Assembly (NCBI GenBank): GCA_030998015.1
Contig: JARWMV010000158.1
Location: forward strand, 1-33,062
DNA: 33,062 nt
Origin: Ceratorhiza oryzae-sativae
Lineage: Eukaryota > Basidiomycota > Agaricomycetes > Cantharellales > Ceratobasidiaceae
Direction: 5' to 3'
In this document: positions 8,088 to 18,415 of the stretch, piece by piece
Layout: every line of letters starts with the position of its first letter
Numbering within the stretch: the first letter of the stretch is position 1
Position numbers and translations under genes: made by a program
Notes under the pieces: model-generated
The model's input: only the letters and a program-made list of their open reading frames with translations
Told to the model about the DNA's origin: nothing
Database searches by the model: none

Positions 8088-8309
8088 CCGCCGGCGTTAG
8101 AGGGAATCCTCAGATGAGGTAGCCTTGACCATGAGTCTCATGGTCCAGGCTACCTCCCATAAAGATTCCCTCGTAGAAAATGACGACCGTTCGTCATTTT
8201 CAGCCGGCGGCTAAATATCGATATTATGCCGCGCACTAGCAATCGCAAACGGTTGCGATTGCTCACGTTGGTTGGTGGGACAAGTCCCACCAGCAACTAA
8301 CGCGCGCGG
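8088..8309 (+). repeat. DHE copy 9, long form
   Basis: 222 bp with the 50-bp passenger. The flanks CTAGGGCAGCC and GGCTGGCT match those of copy 7. Confidence 0.95.
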
Positions 8310-8952
8310 GCTGGCTTAAGTTGTTGCACGTACGTGCAACAATTTCACGCTTGTAGAGGAGACGTCTGTGTGCGGCTTAAGCCGTACACAGACGGCTCCG
8401 AAGCTTGAGTCAAAATGTTTTCCAGGTCTTATCGCTTATGTGAATCGGGAAGGGACCTGCGCCGACACTATGGCGGCAATTGATGCCTGTGGCGGAGCAA
8501 GGGGGCGTCTTCTTTGCCATCTTTTATGATCCGTATTTCGCTTCTTTTGTTTACATGACAACAATGATGACCGCAAAGCTTTTTCTTTGCCCCGCCAATC
8601 ACCTGTTGAAAGCTAAAGAGTTCCAACGATTTAGCTCCTTTAATTTGGGATCTCGCAAAGGGGACCATTTGTGAAGTACTGGCTGCCACACATCAGAGAT
8701 GACCGAGCCCAATTGGGTAAGCCAATCGGAGTACGCTACGAGAAAAGTTAGGAGTAAAAAGATCAACACCGCAGGCGGGATCAGCAAAGATGACACGGAC
8801 GGTAAATATAAACAAAAAAGAGGGGAGTGATAGTTTATAGAATATTTCCAGCCCCCCCGATTTGCGCATCCAGCATTGTATTTATATATAAATACATGCT
8901 GTTATGATGGCCAAATCGAACTCTTACCGTCCTCGCCCCTACAAATTGATGT
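8310..8952. other. Non-coding or unrecognised stretch with small ORFs
   Basis: Families I and L (CTGTGTGCGGC/GCCGTACACAG) lie at 8320-8400. From 8400 to 8840 the sequence is less palindromic. A minus-strand frame at 8599-8796 (65 aa) begins MSSLLIPPAVLIFLLLTFLV, a possible membrane segment; other frames overlap it. I recognise none of them, and the base composition is unlike that of the nad exons. The AT hairpin of element B recurs near 8872-8903. Confidence 0.35.
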
Positions 8953-9174
8953 CCGCCGGCGTTAGAGGGAATCCTCAGATGAGGTAGCCTTGACCATGAG
9001 TCTCATGGTCCAGGCTACCTCCCATAAAGATTCCCTCGTAGAAAATGACGACCGTTCGTCATTTTCAGCCGGCGGCTAAATATCGATATTATGCCGCGCA
9101 CTAGCAATCGCAAACGGTTGCGATTGCTCACGTTGGTTGGTGGGACAAGTCCCACCAGCAACTAACGCGCGCGG
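8953..9174 (+). repeat. DHE copy 10, long form
   Basis: 222 bp with the 50-bp passenger, in the hairpin-rich non-coding stretch. Confidence 0.95.
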
Positions 9175-9190
9175 GCCTACGCAAAGCATC

Positions 9191-9330
9191 ACCCCGCTAA
9201 TCGATACCCCTGCCAAGACGTGCGCTAAAGCGCAGTTCTCTAGGCAGGGTGTAGATTTGCCTTCGCAAATCATCGATTAGTTGAGCCCTCCGCGCTTAGG
9301 CCGCCCTGCGGGCGATCAAAGAGCGCGGAG
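9191..9330 (+). repeat. Composite C+H element, copy 1
   Basis: ACCCCGCTAATCGATA opens the unit; then come the C module (CCCCTGCCAAGACG...GCAGGG, with TGCGCTAAAGCGCA), GATTTGCCTTCGCAAATC, ATCGATTAG, and a family H hairpin. The same order appears at 19200-19342 inside a LAGLIDADG gene and, reversed, at 29776-29914 inside a group I intron core. The C module alone is at 19836-19878, 27826-27868 and 28131-28173 (reverse). Confidence 0.8.
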
Positions 9331-10513
9331 GGATTTGTAAGGAGCGTTCAGCGCTTAGGCCGCGCCTAAAGGCGCGATCAAAGAGCGCTGCCCAAGGGTC
9401 ACGGTTGGGTTAGGCGTTCACTGATCGGTCATCGTAGACCCCCAACAAGGCAATGGCCTCCCAATGCGTTAGCCCTACGGGCCAACGCATTGGGGGGGGC
9501 CATTACCTTATTGGGGGCTTGTCCGGCAGGGACGCTCCCAAAGTAGCAGCGTGTACTTGTACACGCTGACGACAGGGTTAGGGTTCTGCGCCATCTTTGA
9601 TGAACCAGAAGCGGAAAACCGGACCTACGGCACATGGCCGAGTATACTAGGGCTGGGCTCCCTAATGGGAATCCGCAGTGTTTTACCTTAGACCGCGCTT
9701 TTCTGTACATTACAGCAGACCCCCAATGATTGCAATGCGCGCCATTGACCCCCCAAACTGATGCAGCTATGCTGCATTGTTTGGGGGGGTAATGGCACTC
9801 CCAATACGTTGGCCTTACAGGCTTGGTAACGCATTGGGAGGTCATTGCATTATTGGGGGGCTGCTGCCCCCAGGGGCCGGAGGATCGTGCTAGCACGATC
9901 GTAATCGGCGGATCCGCGGGGTGAATGATCACGAGTACGGAGTTTCCCCATCTGCGGAGCACAAAGGGGACCATTTGCGCGGTAGGCTAAATAGCCTCGT
10001 TTTATGACCCCAAATTGGGGGTGTAGATTTGCCTGCGCAAATCACCCCCAATTTAGGAGTCCTCAGCGCTTAGGCCGCGCCTAAAGGCGCGATCAGAGAG
10101 TTGGATAAAAAAAAACGACATCTGCTGAGGCCCCTAATTCAGGGATGGTGCCGTGTCCTCTAGCTGAAATTGTTGCACGTACGTGCAACAACTTCACGCT
10201 TGTAGAGGAGACGTCTGTGTGCGGCTTAAGCCGTACACAGACGGATCCGAAGCTTGAGGCGGAACTACCCACCATCCCTTGAATAGGGTAAACTAACCAG
10301 GGAGTATGGTATTAATGAAATATAATTTGATATTGTAGATATCAACACATTTTCCCCATTATGTTTTACCCCGCCGAGCTTTAACGCAGGCGGGTGTCAT
10401 CTTTGATGTACGTAATCCGTCCGGGGTTGGTAGATAAAACCATCCATCCCCTGCCGGGGCATCCTTCAGAGGATGAGGCCTATAGTACCTCACTCTCGGA
10501 TGGAGGGGGATTA
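9331..10513. other. Hairpin mosaic downstream of nad5, no gene recognised
   Basis: It holds family H variants (9351-9391, 10058-10102), family D-like CCAATGCGTT/AACGCATTGG arms (9455-9500), J (9548-9569), D (9745-9848), GATCGTGCTAGCACGATC (9884-9901), the AAATTGGGGGTG hairpin (10010-10057), I (10169-10190) and L (10208-10240). The stretch 10260-10513 is the 3' flank of nad5 (minus strand) and has a CCATCC...GGATGG stem with CCCCTGCCGGGG that might help 3'-end formation. Confidence 0.55.
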
Positions 10514-11443
10514 TTATGCTTTAGCTGTGGCATTTAATAACACTAATGAAGATAGATAGATGATTACCAATCGGATTTCACTTAGTGGAGATGTATCTAA
10601 TAAAATAGGTGCGAAAAGTAAGAATAGTAAAGTTATCAATCCTAACACGATATATAGGGCGTAACTTGTGACGATTCCTGTATCTAATTTTGCTACGTTT
10701 GTTCCTGTTTTACTTAAGAATGAAGATATTCCATAAGGTCCTACTAGTTCGATCATACCTCTATCTAAGAATTTTGATATTGTATAACCTAATTGCAATC
10801 CTCCTTGAATGATATAATTATTATAGATTATATCTAATAAATATTTACCATTAAAGAATGAATATAGGCTGTGTCCTAATGGTGATTCGGTTAAATCTAC
10901 TAGGAATGTAGGTGATTTGTGGTAAAGGAATAGAGCTAAAGCTGCAGCAAATACACTCCCTATTGTAGGTAGTAATTTAAATAAGATAGGTAAAGAAAAT
11001 TCAGCTTCTATCAATGTTACGTGATCCGGGTGGATGAATAAACTATTAGCAAAGAAATCGGTTCCTACTCCTACAAATAAATCTGCAAACACATAACCAA
11101 AGAAAATACTAAATAGAGAAAGAATAAATAGTGGGATTACCACTGTTAAATCTCCTTCATGTACATGAAGGTAGTCTGTTTTAGGTGCATTTGGATAAGT
11201 TAAGAATACTAGAGAAATTAATCGGAATGAGTAGAAAGCTGTTAATACAGCTGTTATTGTTCCTAGCCAGTAGGCTGTTTGACCGGAGAAGCTATATTGA
11301 GCTCCTGCTAGTTCAATGATTAAATCTTTACTAAAGAATCCAGTTAACCATGGTAAAGCAGCTAAAGAAAGACTTCCCGCTAACATTGCAGTGTAAGTAA
11401 ACGGCAGGAAATTAATAAGTCCTCCTAGTTTTCTTACGTCTTG
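10514..11443 (-). CDS. nad5: nad5 C-terminal exon (309 codons and stop)
   Basis: This encodes the C-terminal third of ND5, the antiporter-like subunit of complex I. It opens QDVRKLGGLINFLPFTYTAM and continues LPWLTGFFSKDLIIELAG (the conserved GFFSKD/FYSKD motif) and TAFYSFRLISLVFLTYPN. Later come FFNGKYLLDIIYNNYI, the lateral-helix region GPYGISSFL, and the final membrane helix with APILLDTSPLSEIRL. The frame is uninterrupted. Tryptophans checked are TGG. The 5' edge follows a G at 11444, fitting a group I 3' splice site. The exon that must precede it in the protein (ending HAMADQ) is at 17576-17680 and 2348-2452, also minus. All earlier exons in the window are on the plus strand. Confidence 0.95.
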   Translation of the reverse strand, partial: QDVRKLGGLINFLPFTYTAMLAGSLSLAALPWLTGFFSKDLIIELAGAQYSFSGQTAYWLGTITAVLTAFYSFRLISLVFLTYPNAPKTDYLHVHEGDLTVVIPLFILSLFSIFFGYVFADLFVGVGTDFFANSLFIHPDHVTLIEAEFSLPILFKLLPTIGSVFAAALALFLYHKSPTFLVDLTESPLGHSLYSFFNGKYLLDIIYNNYIIQGGLQLGYTISKFLDRGMIELVGPYGISSFLSKTGTNVAKLDTGIVTSYALYIVLGLITLLFLLFAPILLDTSPLSEIRLVIIYLSSLVLLNATAKA

Positions 11444-11512
11444 CGATTGTAAAATCTAAATTTGCATGGCATATAATAATAATTTGACCCTCATCATGTA
11501 TGGCTTTAGCGA

Positions 11513-12201
11513 CTAGGGTATTTTTTTCAATCTATCATTTAAAGAGTTAATTTGAGTTAAACCCTGGGGGTCTAAATAAGACTTATTTTCTATTAAAGGT
11601 AGCATTTTTCTCCAAATCTCGAATTTTTTCAGTTTTAACCCTATTAAAGAATGAGAAACAAAATGTTGACTCCGCCGGCGTTAGAGGGAATCCTCAGATG
11701 AGGTAGCCTTGACCATGAGTCTCATGGTCCAGGCTACCTCCCATAAAGATTCCCTCGTAGAAAATGACGACCGTTCGTCATTTTCAGCCGGCGGCTAAAT
11801 ATCGATATTATGCCGCGCACTAGCAATCGCAAACGGTTGCGATTGCTCACGTTGGTTGGTGGGACAAGTCCCACCAGCAACTAACGCGCGCGGAGATCTG
11901 CTTCCATGCAAGATTTATAAAATCTTGCTGGACCTAATTTAAATACTTTCCATTGAACTACGTTTTTACTTGTAATGTAGAGTTTACCTTTTCCACTAAA
12001 AAAATCTTGAATTTTAGTTAATAACAATTTTTCTCTAATATTTAAAGTTATGGATAGAAAGGCAACAACTAAATTAACACCTTTACGGTGGTTTTGGGCC
12101 CTACGGGCTCCCTTTTTATAGTAATAAAAAAAGACCCATCACCTTGTCTGCCTTCCGGGGTTAACGTTTCTAATTGGTTGAATTGTTGGGTATTAAATAG
12201 C
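11513..12201 (-). pseudogene. LAGLIDADG (type 1) homing endonuclease, interrupted
   Basis: The N-terminal piece (about 12200-12109) ends with the motif GDGSFFITIKR; a family M hairpin (12076-12108) follows. The frame resumes NLVVAFLSITLNIREKLLLT, a region with GKLYITSKNVVQWKVFKL, then a family F hairpin with a DHE (11672-11934). The tail reads HFVSHSLIGLKLKKFEIWRK and ends LNDRLKKIP with stop at 11513. The stop is 70 bases from the nad5 C-terminal exon, so this is the ORF of the intron before that exon. There is only one clear LAGLIDADG domain, so the second half may have been lost. Confidence 0.8.
11672..11893 (+). repeat. DHE copy 11, long form
   Basis: 222 bp, inside the minus-strand LAGLIDADG gene and next to a family F hairpin at 11903. 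Confidence 0.95.
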
Positions 12202-13033
12202 TTACAGGCCTATTTTATAAAGCATCATCGGGGGCATTAAATCCCCGCCGGCGTTAGAGGGAATCCTCAGATGAGGTAGCCTTGACCATGAGTCTCATGG
12301 TCCAGGCTACCTCCCATAAAGATTCCCTCGTAGAAAATGACGACCGTTCGTCATTTTCAGCCGGCGGCTAAATATCGATATTATGCCGCGCACTAGCAAT
12401 CGCAAACGGTTGCGATTGCTCACGTTGGTTGGTGGGACAAGTCCCACCAGCAACTAACGCGCGCGGAGATTGTACTACAGGTAAGGATTTTTTAGGAATT
12501 ACAATTCTATAACCATTACCACTAGCTACTTTTGTACAATTTAAGTCCCATTTGGCATTTAAAGTTTGGATTAATAAGTCTACTTCTGCCAAAGTAAATG
12601 ATTCTGTGCAAATGCGAACTCTTTGTGTTGATTTACTTCCATCATCGCACAGCCAGTACGCTAATGACAAAGGCCTCCCAATGCGTTTCCAAGCCTGTAA
12701 GGCACGCCCTACGGGCCAACGTATTGGGAGAGCCTTTACCCCCCGGGCATCCACCCCCCAAATGAAGCAATTACGGGGCCTCTAAAATAGCTTTGCTATT
12801 TTAAGTGGCCCCTAATTGCATCATTGGGGGTCTACGGGCAGATAATCCTTATGAAGAACCCCTTGTTCAAAGTGTAATCTAGTATTTCCTTTCACACGCC
12901 GTTTGACAGCACACAAGTCACCTAATAAAAGACCGACCAGTATTTCCTTCAAATCAGTAGATAAACTAAATTGTGCTCGTTCTAAGTTAGTTAACCGTCG
13001 AGCTTTTAGTTGCAAAGAATTTATTATTTTCAT
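12202..13033 (-). pseudogene. LAGLIDADG (type 2) homing endonuclease, interrupted, middle lost
   Basis: The N-terminal part (13033-12840) reads RRLTNLERAQFSLSTDLKEI, then LVGLLLGDL and LHFEQGVLHKDYL. A hairpin block (about 12665-12835) replaces roughly 90 residues normally found before the second motif. The frame resumes LAYWLCDDGSKSTQRVRICT, FTLAEVDLLIQTLNAKWDLN and YRIVIPKKSLPVVQS. A long DHE (12245-12466) interrupts, then PMMLYKIGL and stop at 12202. The protein is clearly of the family, but the missing segment makes it inactive. Confidence 0.82.
12245..12466 (+). repeat. DHE copy 12, long form
   Basis: 222 bp, inside the LAGLIDADG gene between SLPVVQS and the LYKIGL tail. Confidence 0.95.
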
Positions 13034-13073
13034 TTTAAATTAAATAAGTGAAAACACGAGTTATGTTGTCTTT

Positions 13074-13323
13074 GACCCGTGCACGCCTGCGAACGCCCTG
13101 GCTTAAGCCAAGCAAGCTTGGCTCATATTGACCTTAAGGTCAATAATCAAGCCAAGGCGGCCCTGGCGTGCGCGCGGCGTCTGATTCCGAGGTACCCTGG
13201 AACTGAAAGTTCCAGGGTACCTCGCAATACCTCGCCGCGAACGCGGCCTCGATAACCATACCCCTCGGGTCAACAGCATGTATTTATATATAAATACAAT
13301 GCTGGATGACCCTAAGCGGGGGT
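13074..13323 (+). repeat. Element B, copy 2
   Basis: Full 250-bp form, nearly identical to 4196-4445, upstream of the minus-strand LAGLIDADG gene. Confidence 0.9.
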
Positions 13324-13595
13324 TTGATTACCCTATTTGCCATAATTTGCGATTCGGCTTCAGATAAGGCTCAAAACTTTCCCCAATTTACGGAATCTGC
13401 AAAAAGCCTAGGTATAATTAATTATACCTAGGATTTTTACCGTAAATTGGTTCATCTGTGACCGTGGTAGGTAGACATGCTTCCATGCAAGATTTATAAA
13501 ATCTTGCTGGACCGTAAAACTGAAGGTTATACTTTAGTATACCTTCCCGTGGTTTGCTTCCATGCAAGATTTATAAAATCTTGCTGGACCTGTAT
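13324..13595. other. Palindrome-rich spacer
   Basis: CCAATTTACGG and CCGTAAATTGG arms (13392-13450) enclose a perfect 26-bp palindrome centred on AATTAATT (CCTAGGTATA arms, 13408-13433). Two family F hairpins follow (13481-13513 and 13558-13590), separated by an AAGGTATAC-type hairpin. There is no ORF. Confidence 0.7.
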
Positions 13596-13817
13596 CCGCC
13601 GGCGTTAGAGGGAATCCTCAGATGAGGTAGCCTTGACCATGAGTCTCATGGTCCAGGCTACCTCCCATAAAGATTCCCTCGTAGAAAATGACGACCGTTC
13701 GTCATTTTCAGCCGGCGGCTAAATATCGATATTATGCCGCGCACTAGCAATCGCAAACGGTTGCGATTGCTCACGTTGGTTGGTGGGACAAGTCCCACCA
13801 GCAACTAACGCGCGCGG
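13596..13817 (+). repeat. DHE copy 13, long form
   Basis: 222 bp, directly abutting element B' at 13818. The same DHE-B' junction recurs at 32269/32270. Confidence 0.95.
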
Positions 13818-14027
13818 GCCCCCGCTCTATCGGCTAAAATCTTAGGTGTAACCCAAGATTTCAGCCGCCCTGCCTAGAGAACTGCGCTTTAGCGCACGTC
13901 TTGGCAGGGGTAATAAAGCGGAGGGTCAACGACCCGTGGGCATTGTTAACGAGGCCGCGTTCGCGGCGAGCCGCGCGCACGCCAGGGCCGCCTTGGCAAG
14001 CCAAGGCGTTCGCAGGCGTGCACGGGT
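13818..14027 (-). repeat. Element B', copy 3 (reverse)
   Basis: 210 bp, sandwiched between two long-form DHEs with at most one base between them. Confidence 0.9.
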
Positions 14028-14028
14028 C

Positions 14029-14250
14029 CCGCCGGCGTTAGAGGGAATCCTCAGATGAGGTAGCCTTGACCATGAGTCTCATGGTCCAGGCTACCTCCCA
14101 TAAAGATTCCCTCGTAGAAAATGACGACCGTTCGTCATTTTCAGCCGGCGGCTAAATATCGATATTATGCCGCGCACTAGCAATCGCAAACGGTTGCGAT
14201 TGCTCACGTTGGTTGGTGGGACAAGTCCCACCAGCAACTAACGCGCGCGG
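14029..14250 (+). repeat. DHE copy 14, long form
   Basis: 222 bp, inserted right after the GCACGGGTC end of B', as copy 21 is after element B at 21378. Confidence 0.95.
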
Positions 14251-14358
14251 ACGCTAAACCACGGTTGGCTTTTTACTGTAAAGCACTAGTGTTCCATACA
14301 AAACGGCATGTTTCTAGATAAAGATCAAATCTCTACCCTAAAACTTCAGAACAAGACT

Positions 14359-14580
14359 CCGCCGGCGTTAGAGGGAATCCTCAGATGAGGTAGCCTTGAC
14401 CATGAGTCTCATGGTCCAGGCTACCTCCCATAAAGATTCCCTCGTAGAAAATGACGACCGTTCGTCATTTTCAGCCGGCGGCTAAATATCGATATTATGC
14501 CGCGCACTAGCAATCGCAAACGGTTGCGATTGCTCACGTTGGTTGGTGGGACAAGTCCCACCAGCAACTAACGCGCGCGG
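14359..14580 (+). repeat. DHE copy 15, long form
   Basis: 222 bp. The 108 bases between it and copy 14 hold no recognisable gene. Confidence 0.95.
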
Positions 14581-14904
14581 AGTCAGCCTCGTAACTAAGA
14601 TTAGTTTCAAGGTATTGCGAGGTAGCCTGGACCCCAGAGGTTCCAGGCTACCTCGGAATCAGAGTCCTAAATATCACATTCTCAAAGAGAATGATTGCAC
14701 CTAATAGGTCAATTGGTATTTTACTACCATTTCTGATTAAAGGCATTTTTATTTGACATAAAAAACTTGAATTACTATTTCTACCTCGTCTGTGGTCTTG
14801 TTCCAGGAACACGACCGCAGACTTCTGCCCCCCAAACATGTGCAGCTACGCTGCATTGTTTGGAGGGGCCGGAGCCTGTGGGCGGCTAAAGCCGCCCACA
14901 GTCG
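14581..14904. other. Remnant downstream of the LAGLIDADG gene, with E and D hairpins
   Basis: Family E lies at 14619-14654, a short D hairpin at 14826-14868, and a GTGGGCGGC/GCCGCCCAC hairpin at 14877-14902. Between them a minus-strand frame of about 50 residues (e.g. CQIKMPLIRNGSKIPIDLLG) may be the degenerate end of the upstream endonuclease or an unrelated fragment. Confidence 0.4.
14619..14654 (+). repeat. Family E hairpin (GAGGTAGCCTGG...CCAGGCTACCTC), representative
   Basis: Stem GAGGTAGCCTGG/CCAGGCTACCTC, flanked by GGTATTGC and GGAATCAG. Free copies are at 6836-6871, 7884-7919, 22399-22435 and 25554-25589. A sister form with GGTACC arms is part of element B and is also free at 20096-20131. 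The passenger of the long-form DHE belongs to this family. Confidence 0.85.
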
Positions 14905-15931
14905 AGGTTAAAAACTATTGATTGTGTAATAGGCTCCCCTTCCACAAACCCACTAATCCAATCAGGATTTAAAATGGTGTTGTCAGGGCTATAGTTGGGT
15001 CTTTCTAATACACTTAGATTAGGAAATTCCTTTTTCAAATTTTCAGATAATCCAAAATTTAGTGTTGCTTTAAGAGACACAATCTGATGTAACCCCGCCA
15101 GTGTAAGGTGTTTCCAAAAACACCTTTACGGTGGTTTTGGGCCCTACGGGCTTTATCATTTAGTAATTTCACAATTTGTGCCCATATAGAAAAATCTACG
15201 GATTTAGCACTTTGTAAAGGGTATTCAGTAAAATGAGGAATAATTAAATTATTAATATCTTTGATACTTACAACACTAAATCGGCAAACATTTTTTACAG
15301 GATCTTTTGTGACTGTCCCAATCCCCCCGCCGGCGTTAGAGGGAATCCTAAAGATTCCCTCGTAGAAAATGACGACCGTTCGTCATTTTCAGCCGGCGGC
15401 TAAATATCGATATTATGCCGCGCACTAGCAATCGCAAACGGTTGCGATTGCTCACGTTGGTTGGTGGGACAAGTCCCACCAGCAACTAACGCGCGCGGAG
15501 ATTGTATTTTAAACAATAAATCTATATCACTTAACTGAAGTTCTATGACAAACCTCGCTTGTACAACATATCCAACAGTTGACCCCCCAAACTAATGCAG
15601 CTACGCTGCATTGTTTGGGGGGGTGATAGCCCCCCAATACGCTGGCCCGTAGGGCGTGCCTTACAGGCTTGGTAACGCATTGGGGGGCTATTGATTTAAT
15701 CCTTTTGGATACCGAGACATTAAAACAAGACTCAGCGTCACAAAAACCAGTGACAAAGTAGGGTGAAAGGGCCATAAGAGTTGTTGAATCAATTTCAGGA
15801 AATTCAACTAATAAAGTTTTATCAAGAAGGGTACTTAAAACAAAAAAGGGTTCTTCAAAAATAAACAAGAATAACGTAATAGTTGCAATGACTAAATTAA
15901 AAATAATTACCCACAATGCTCCTGCTATAGC
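14905..15931 (-). pseudogene. LAGLIDADG (type 1) homing endonuclease, copy 2, most complete
   Basis: This duplicates 1-703 and extends past it. Order: hydrophobic lead-in, YFVTGFCDAESCF, family D insert (15579-15694), VQARFVIELQLSDIDLLFKI, DHE (15327-15498), GTVTKDPVKNVCRFSVVSIK, PHFTEYPLQSAKSVDFSIWA, family M insert (15111-15150), LHQIVSLKATLNFGLSENLK, and the second motif WISGFVEGE at about 14930. The region after the second motif is lost. Its frame is entered from nad4L exon 1 across a DHE, suggesting it is the ORF of a nad4L intron. Confidence 0.85.
15327..15498 (+). repeat. DHE copy 16
   Basis: 172-bp duplicate of copy 1 within the large direct repeat. Confidence 0.95.
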
Positions 15932-16103
15932 CCGCCGGCGTTAGAGGGAATCCTAAAGATTCCCTCGTAGAAAATGACGACCGTTCGTCATTTTCAGCCG
16001 GCGGCTAAATATCGATATTATGCCGCGCACTAGCAATCGCAAACGGTTGCGATTGCTCACGTTGGTTGGTGGGACAAGTCCCACCAGCAACTAACGCGCG
16101 CGG
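15932..16103 (+). repeat. DHE copy 17
   Basis: 172-bp duplicate of copy 2. Confidence 0.95.
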
Positions 16104-16245
16104 GTACACCGAGACCAAAAGAACTAATTAAAACAAGAAATGATACAGCTAGTATCATTGTCTCGATGGAACTGACTGATAGGGCAATATTTTTTCTATT
16201 TAATATAAATCCCAAAATTCCAATTAAAAACATTAAAAAAATCAT
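16104..16245 (-). CDS. nad4L: nad4L exon 1, copy 2
   Basis: Identical to 876-1017: MIFLMFLIGILGFILNRKN and two membrane helices, ATG at 16243-16245. On this strand it lies between a nad5 internal exon (17576-17680) and the nad5 C-terminal exon (10514-11443). If those two were spliced in cis, nad4L would lie inside a 6-kb nad5 intron, which is unusual. The remaining nad4L exon(s) are not in the window. Confidence 0.85.
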
Positions 16246-16255
16246 AATTTAAATT

Positions 16256-16427
16256 CCGCCGGCGTTAGAGGGAATCCTAAAGATTCCCTCGTAGAAAATG
16301 ACGACCGTTCGTCATTTTCAGCCGGCGGCTAAATATCGATATTATGCCGCGCACTAGCAATCGCAAACGGTTGCGATTGCTCACGTTGGTTGGTGGGACA
16401 AGTCCCACCAGCAACTAACGCGCGCGG
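16256..16427 (+). repeat. DHE copy 18
   Basis: 172-bp duplicate of copy 3. Confidence 0.95.
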
Positions 16428-16821
16428 ATCCTTATGGGCAGACTAAATTGTTGTTGACCAACCGAAATTGGTCACATTTAGTAATGCGTGCAATGAAAAA
16501 TTGCTTCCAAAAACACCTTTACGGTGGTTTTGGGCCCTACGGGCTTACTTAACTTATTTACAGTTCAGCTAGATTCAACGTAATAAATTAAGTGTTGTTG
16601 ACATTACCGTCTCTTTTATCAAAAATCACGGAATTTAATAATTCAAGACCAACTAAGGGTTTGTTTGTCGACCTCCTTGGCGCTACTCAGTCCGGGCCTA
16701 TGGTAGAAGGATTGCGAGTAGGAATCTGCCGTCTGAGGGTAAGTGAAATCCAATATAAAGTTTTAGCAGGTGGGCATCGGATTGGAATCAAAGGAGTAAA
16801 TTTTCCCGTAAAATTATTATT

Positions 16822-17031
16822 ACCCGTGCACGCCTGCGAACGCCTTGGCTTGCCAAGGCGGCCCTGGCGTGCGCGCGGCTCGCCGCGAACGCGGCCTCGT
16901 TAACAATGCCCACGGGTCGTTGACCCTCCGCTTTATTACCCCTGCCAAGACGTGCGCTAAAGCGCAGTTCTCTAGGCAGGGCGGCTGAAATCTTGGGTTA
17001 CACCTAAGATTTTAGCCGATAGAGCGGGGGC
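16822..17031 (+). repeat. Element B', copy 4
   Basis: Duplicate of 1594-1803 in the large direct repeat. Confidence 0.9.
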
Positions 17032-17127
17032 ATTATTATATACTTTAGCAAAATTAGACTTGTATCCTCACAGCTTGATGTTATCTTACCGCATTGAAAC
17101 CTTTAAATATATAGAACAGGACAGTAT

Positions 17128-17575
17128 CTAGAGAAACTGTTACTGGCCGTTCCTTAGGTTTTACAGGTTTTTCATACTTTCGTATGGGGTCTGACTATAT
17201 CTTAATTCTACACTTATAAGCAAGTTACTTAATTTAATGCGAGATTTTTGATCCCGTGTAGACACTACTACCTTTTAGTCGATGCGCTTTTATCCTTAAT
17301 AAATTAAACAAAAAATTCAGCAGTCACTTCGGATGAAATCAAACTTGATTTGAAGTGGCACTGCCAACGGTTTAACCGTAAGGATTTTAGTTCCGCGAAG
17401 ATCCATTTCACTTTCGATCATCTTGAGTCTCATTACATCGGAACATTGTCCATAGATAGATAATTACTCTATCGTACTTTCAAAGGTTACCCTTTTACTC
17501 GCTGTAACTTAAGCTTTAGGAATTGCCCGGAGTTTGGCAGTATTACAACATTTCGTGTGCGAACACACTGGCTTA
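17128..17575 (-). ncRNA. Group I intron core after nad5 exon, copy 2
   Basis: Duplicate of 1900-2347, with the P7 strand AAGATATAGTC near 17187-17204. On this strand a partner exon (10514-11443) does lie downstream, about 6.1 kb away. Confidence 0.75.
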
Positions 17576-17680
17576 TTGATCTGCCATAGCGTGAATAATT
17601 GCACCTGCAGATAAGAATAGTAAACTCTTGAAGAAAGCGTGGTTTACTAAGTGGAATAAAGCTACATTGTGTTGAGAAAG
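17576..17680 (-). CDS. nad5: nad5 internal exon (35 codons), copy 2
   Basis: Identical to 2348-2452. In protein order it precedes the exon at 10514-11443 on the same strand, and the join HAMADQ/QDVRKLGG matches ND5. The upstream neighbour it needs (ending IFLAVG) exists in the window only on the plus strand at 29524-29727. Confidence 0.92.
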
Positions 17681-17701
17681 CAGTTATGTTAAATGTAACT
17701 A

Positions 17702-18415
17702 TTACATACCGATTTTATATAACAGGCTAGGGAAAATGTGAGGAGCAACAATAGATTGAAGAGTGGAAAGTGATCGAGAGGGAATTCGTATAGAATAACC
17801 CCGTTTAGAATACCTCCGCGCTCTTTGATCGCCCGCAGGGCGGCCTAAGCGCGGAGGGTTTGTCACGCGGCCTCGATAACCATACCCCTCGGGTCAACAG
17901 CATGTATTTATATATAAATACAATGCTGGTTGACCCTAAGCGGGGGTTATGAAGAGCAGACTCCAAACCAAATTTATCAAGTAATAATTTTCGAAGAAGT
18001 TCAACTTCTTCTAGTGTAAAATTATCTAAAACCCCGTGATGGTTAACCAGCACGGACTATAACCCTATCCAACGCTCTCTGATCGCGCCTTTAGGCGCGG
18101 CCTAAGCGCTGAGGACTCCTAAATTGGGGGTGATTTGCGCAGGCAAATCTACACCCCCAATTTGGGGTTTTATACCAGGAGTTCGCTTTTTTTTTATTGA
18201 ATCCACCATCATCGCAAATCCAATAACCGAGGCCCGAGGGTGTCAACAGATTTGCGATATTAGCTGGTACAACTTTAACACCGTCCTGGTAAAAAATATT
18301 TAAAAACTCACCAAAACAAGGTAAAGCGTAAGTTCCAAAATATATTGCTTTATAAACTTTCCCCGAGACTTTAAGCTTAAAAGTTTGTGTTTTTGGACCT
18401 GAAGGACAAAATTCT
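17702..18415 (-). pseudogene. LAGLIDADG (type 2) homing endonuclease, copy 2, N-terminus lost
   Basis: Same as 2474-3187 (FKLKVSGKVYKAIYFGTYAL, YWICDDGGF, FTLEEVELLRKLLLDKFGL, LYKIGM), with the same H and partial-B inserts. It ends at the DHE where the direct repeat stops. The first LAGLIDADG motif is therefore missing here, and the sequence beyond belongs to another locus. Confidence 0.85.

Noticed and set aside
8468..8796. Overlapping small ORFs, one with a hydrophobic start
   Set aside because: Several frames are open on both strands, none matches a known mitochondrial protein, and there is no supporting context. Kept only as an unassigned stretch.
9429..9974. 181-aa minus-strand ORF
   Set aside because: It is made of family D, J and GATCGTGC hairpins read through by chance. 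No family resemblance was seen.
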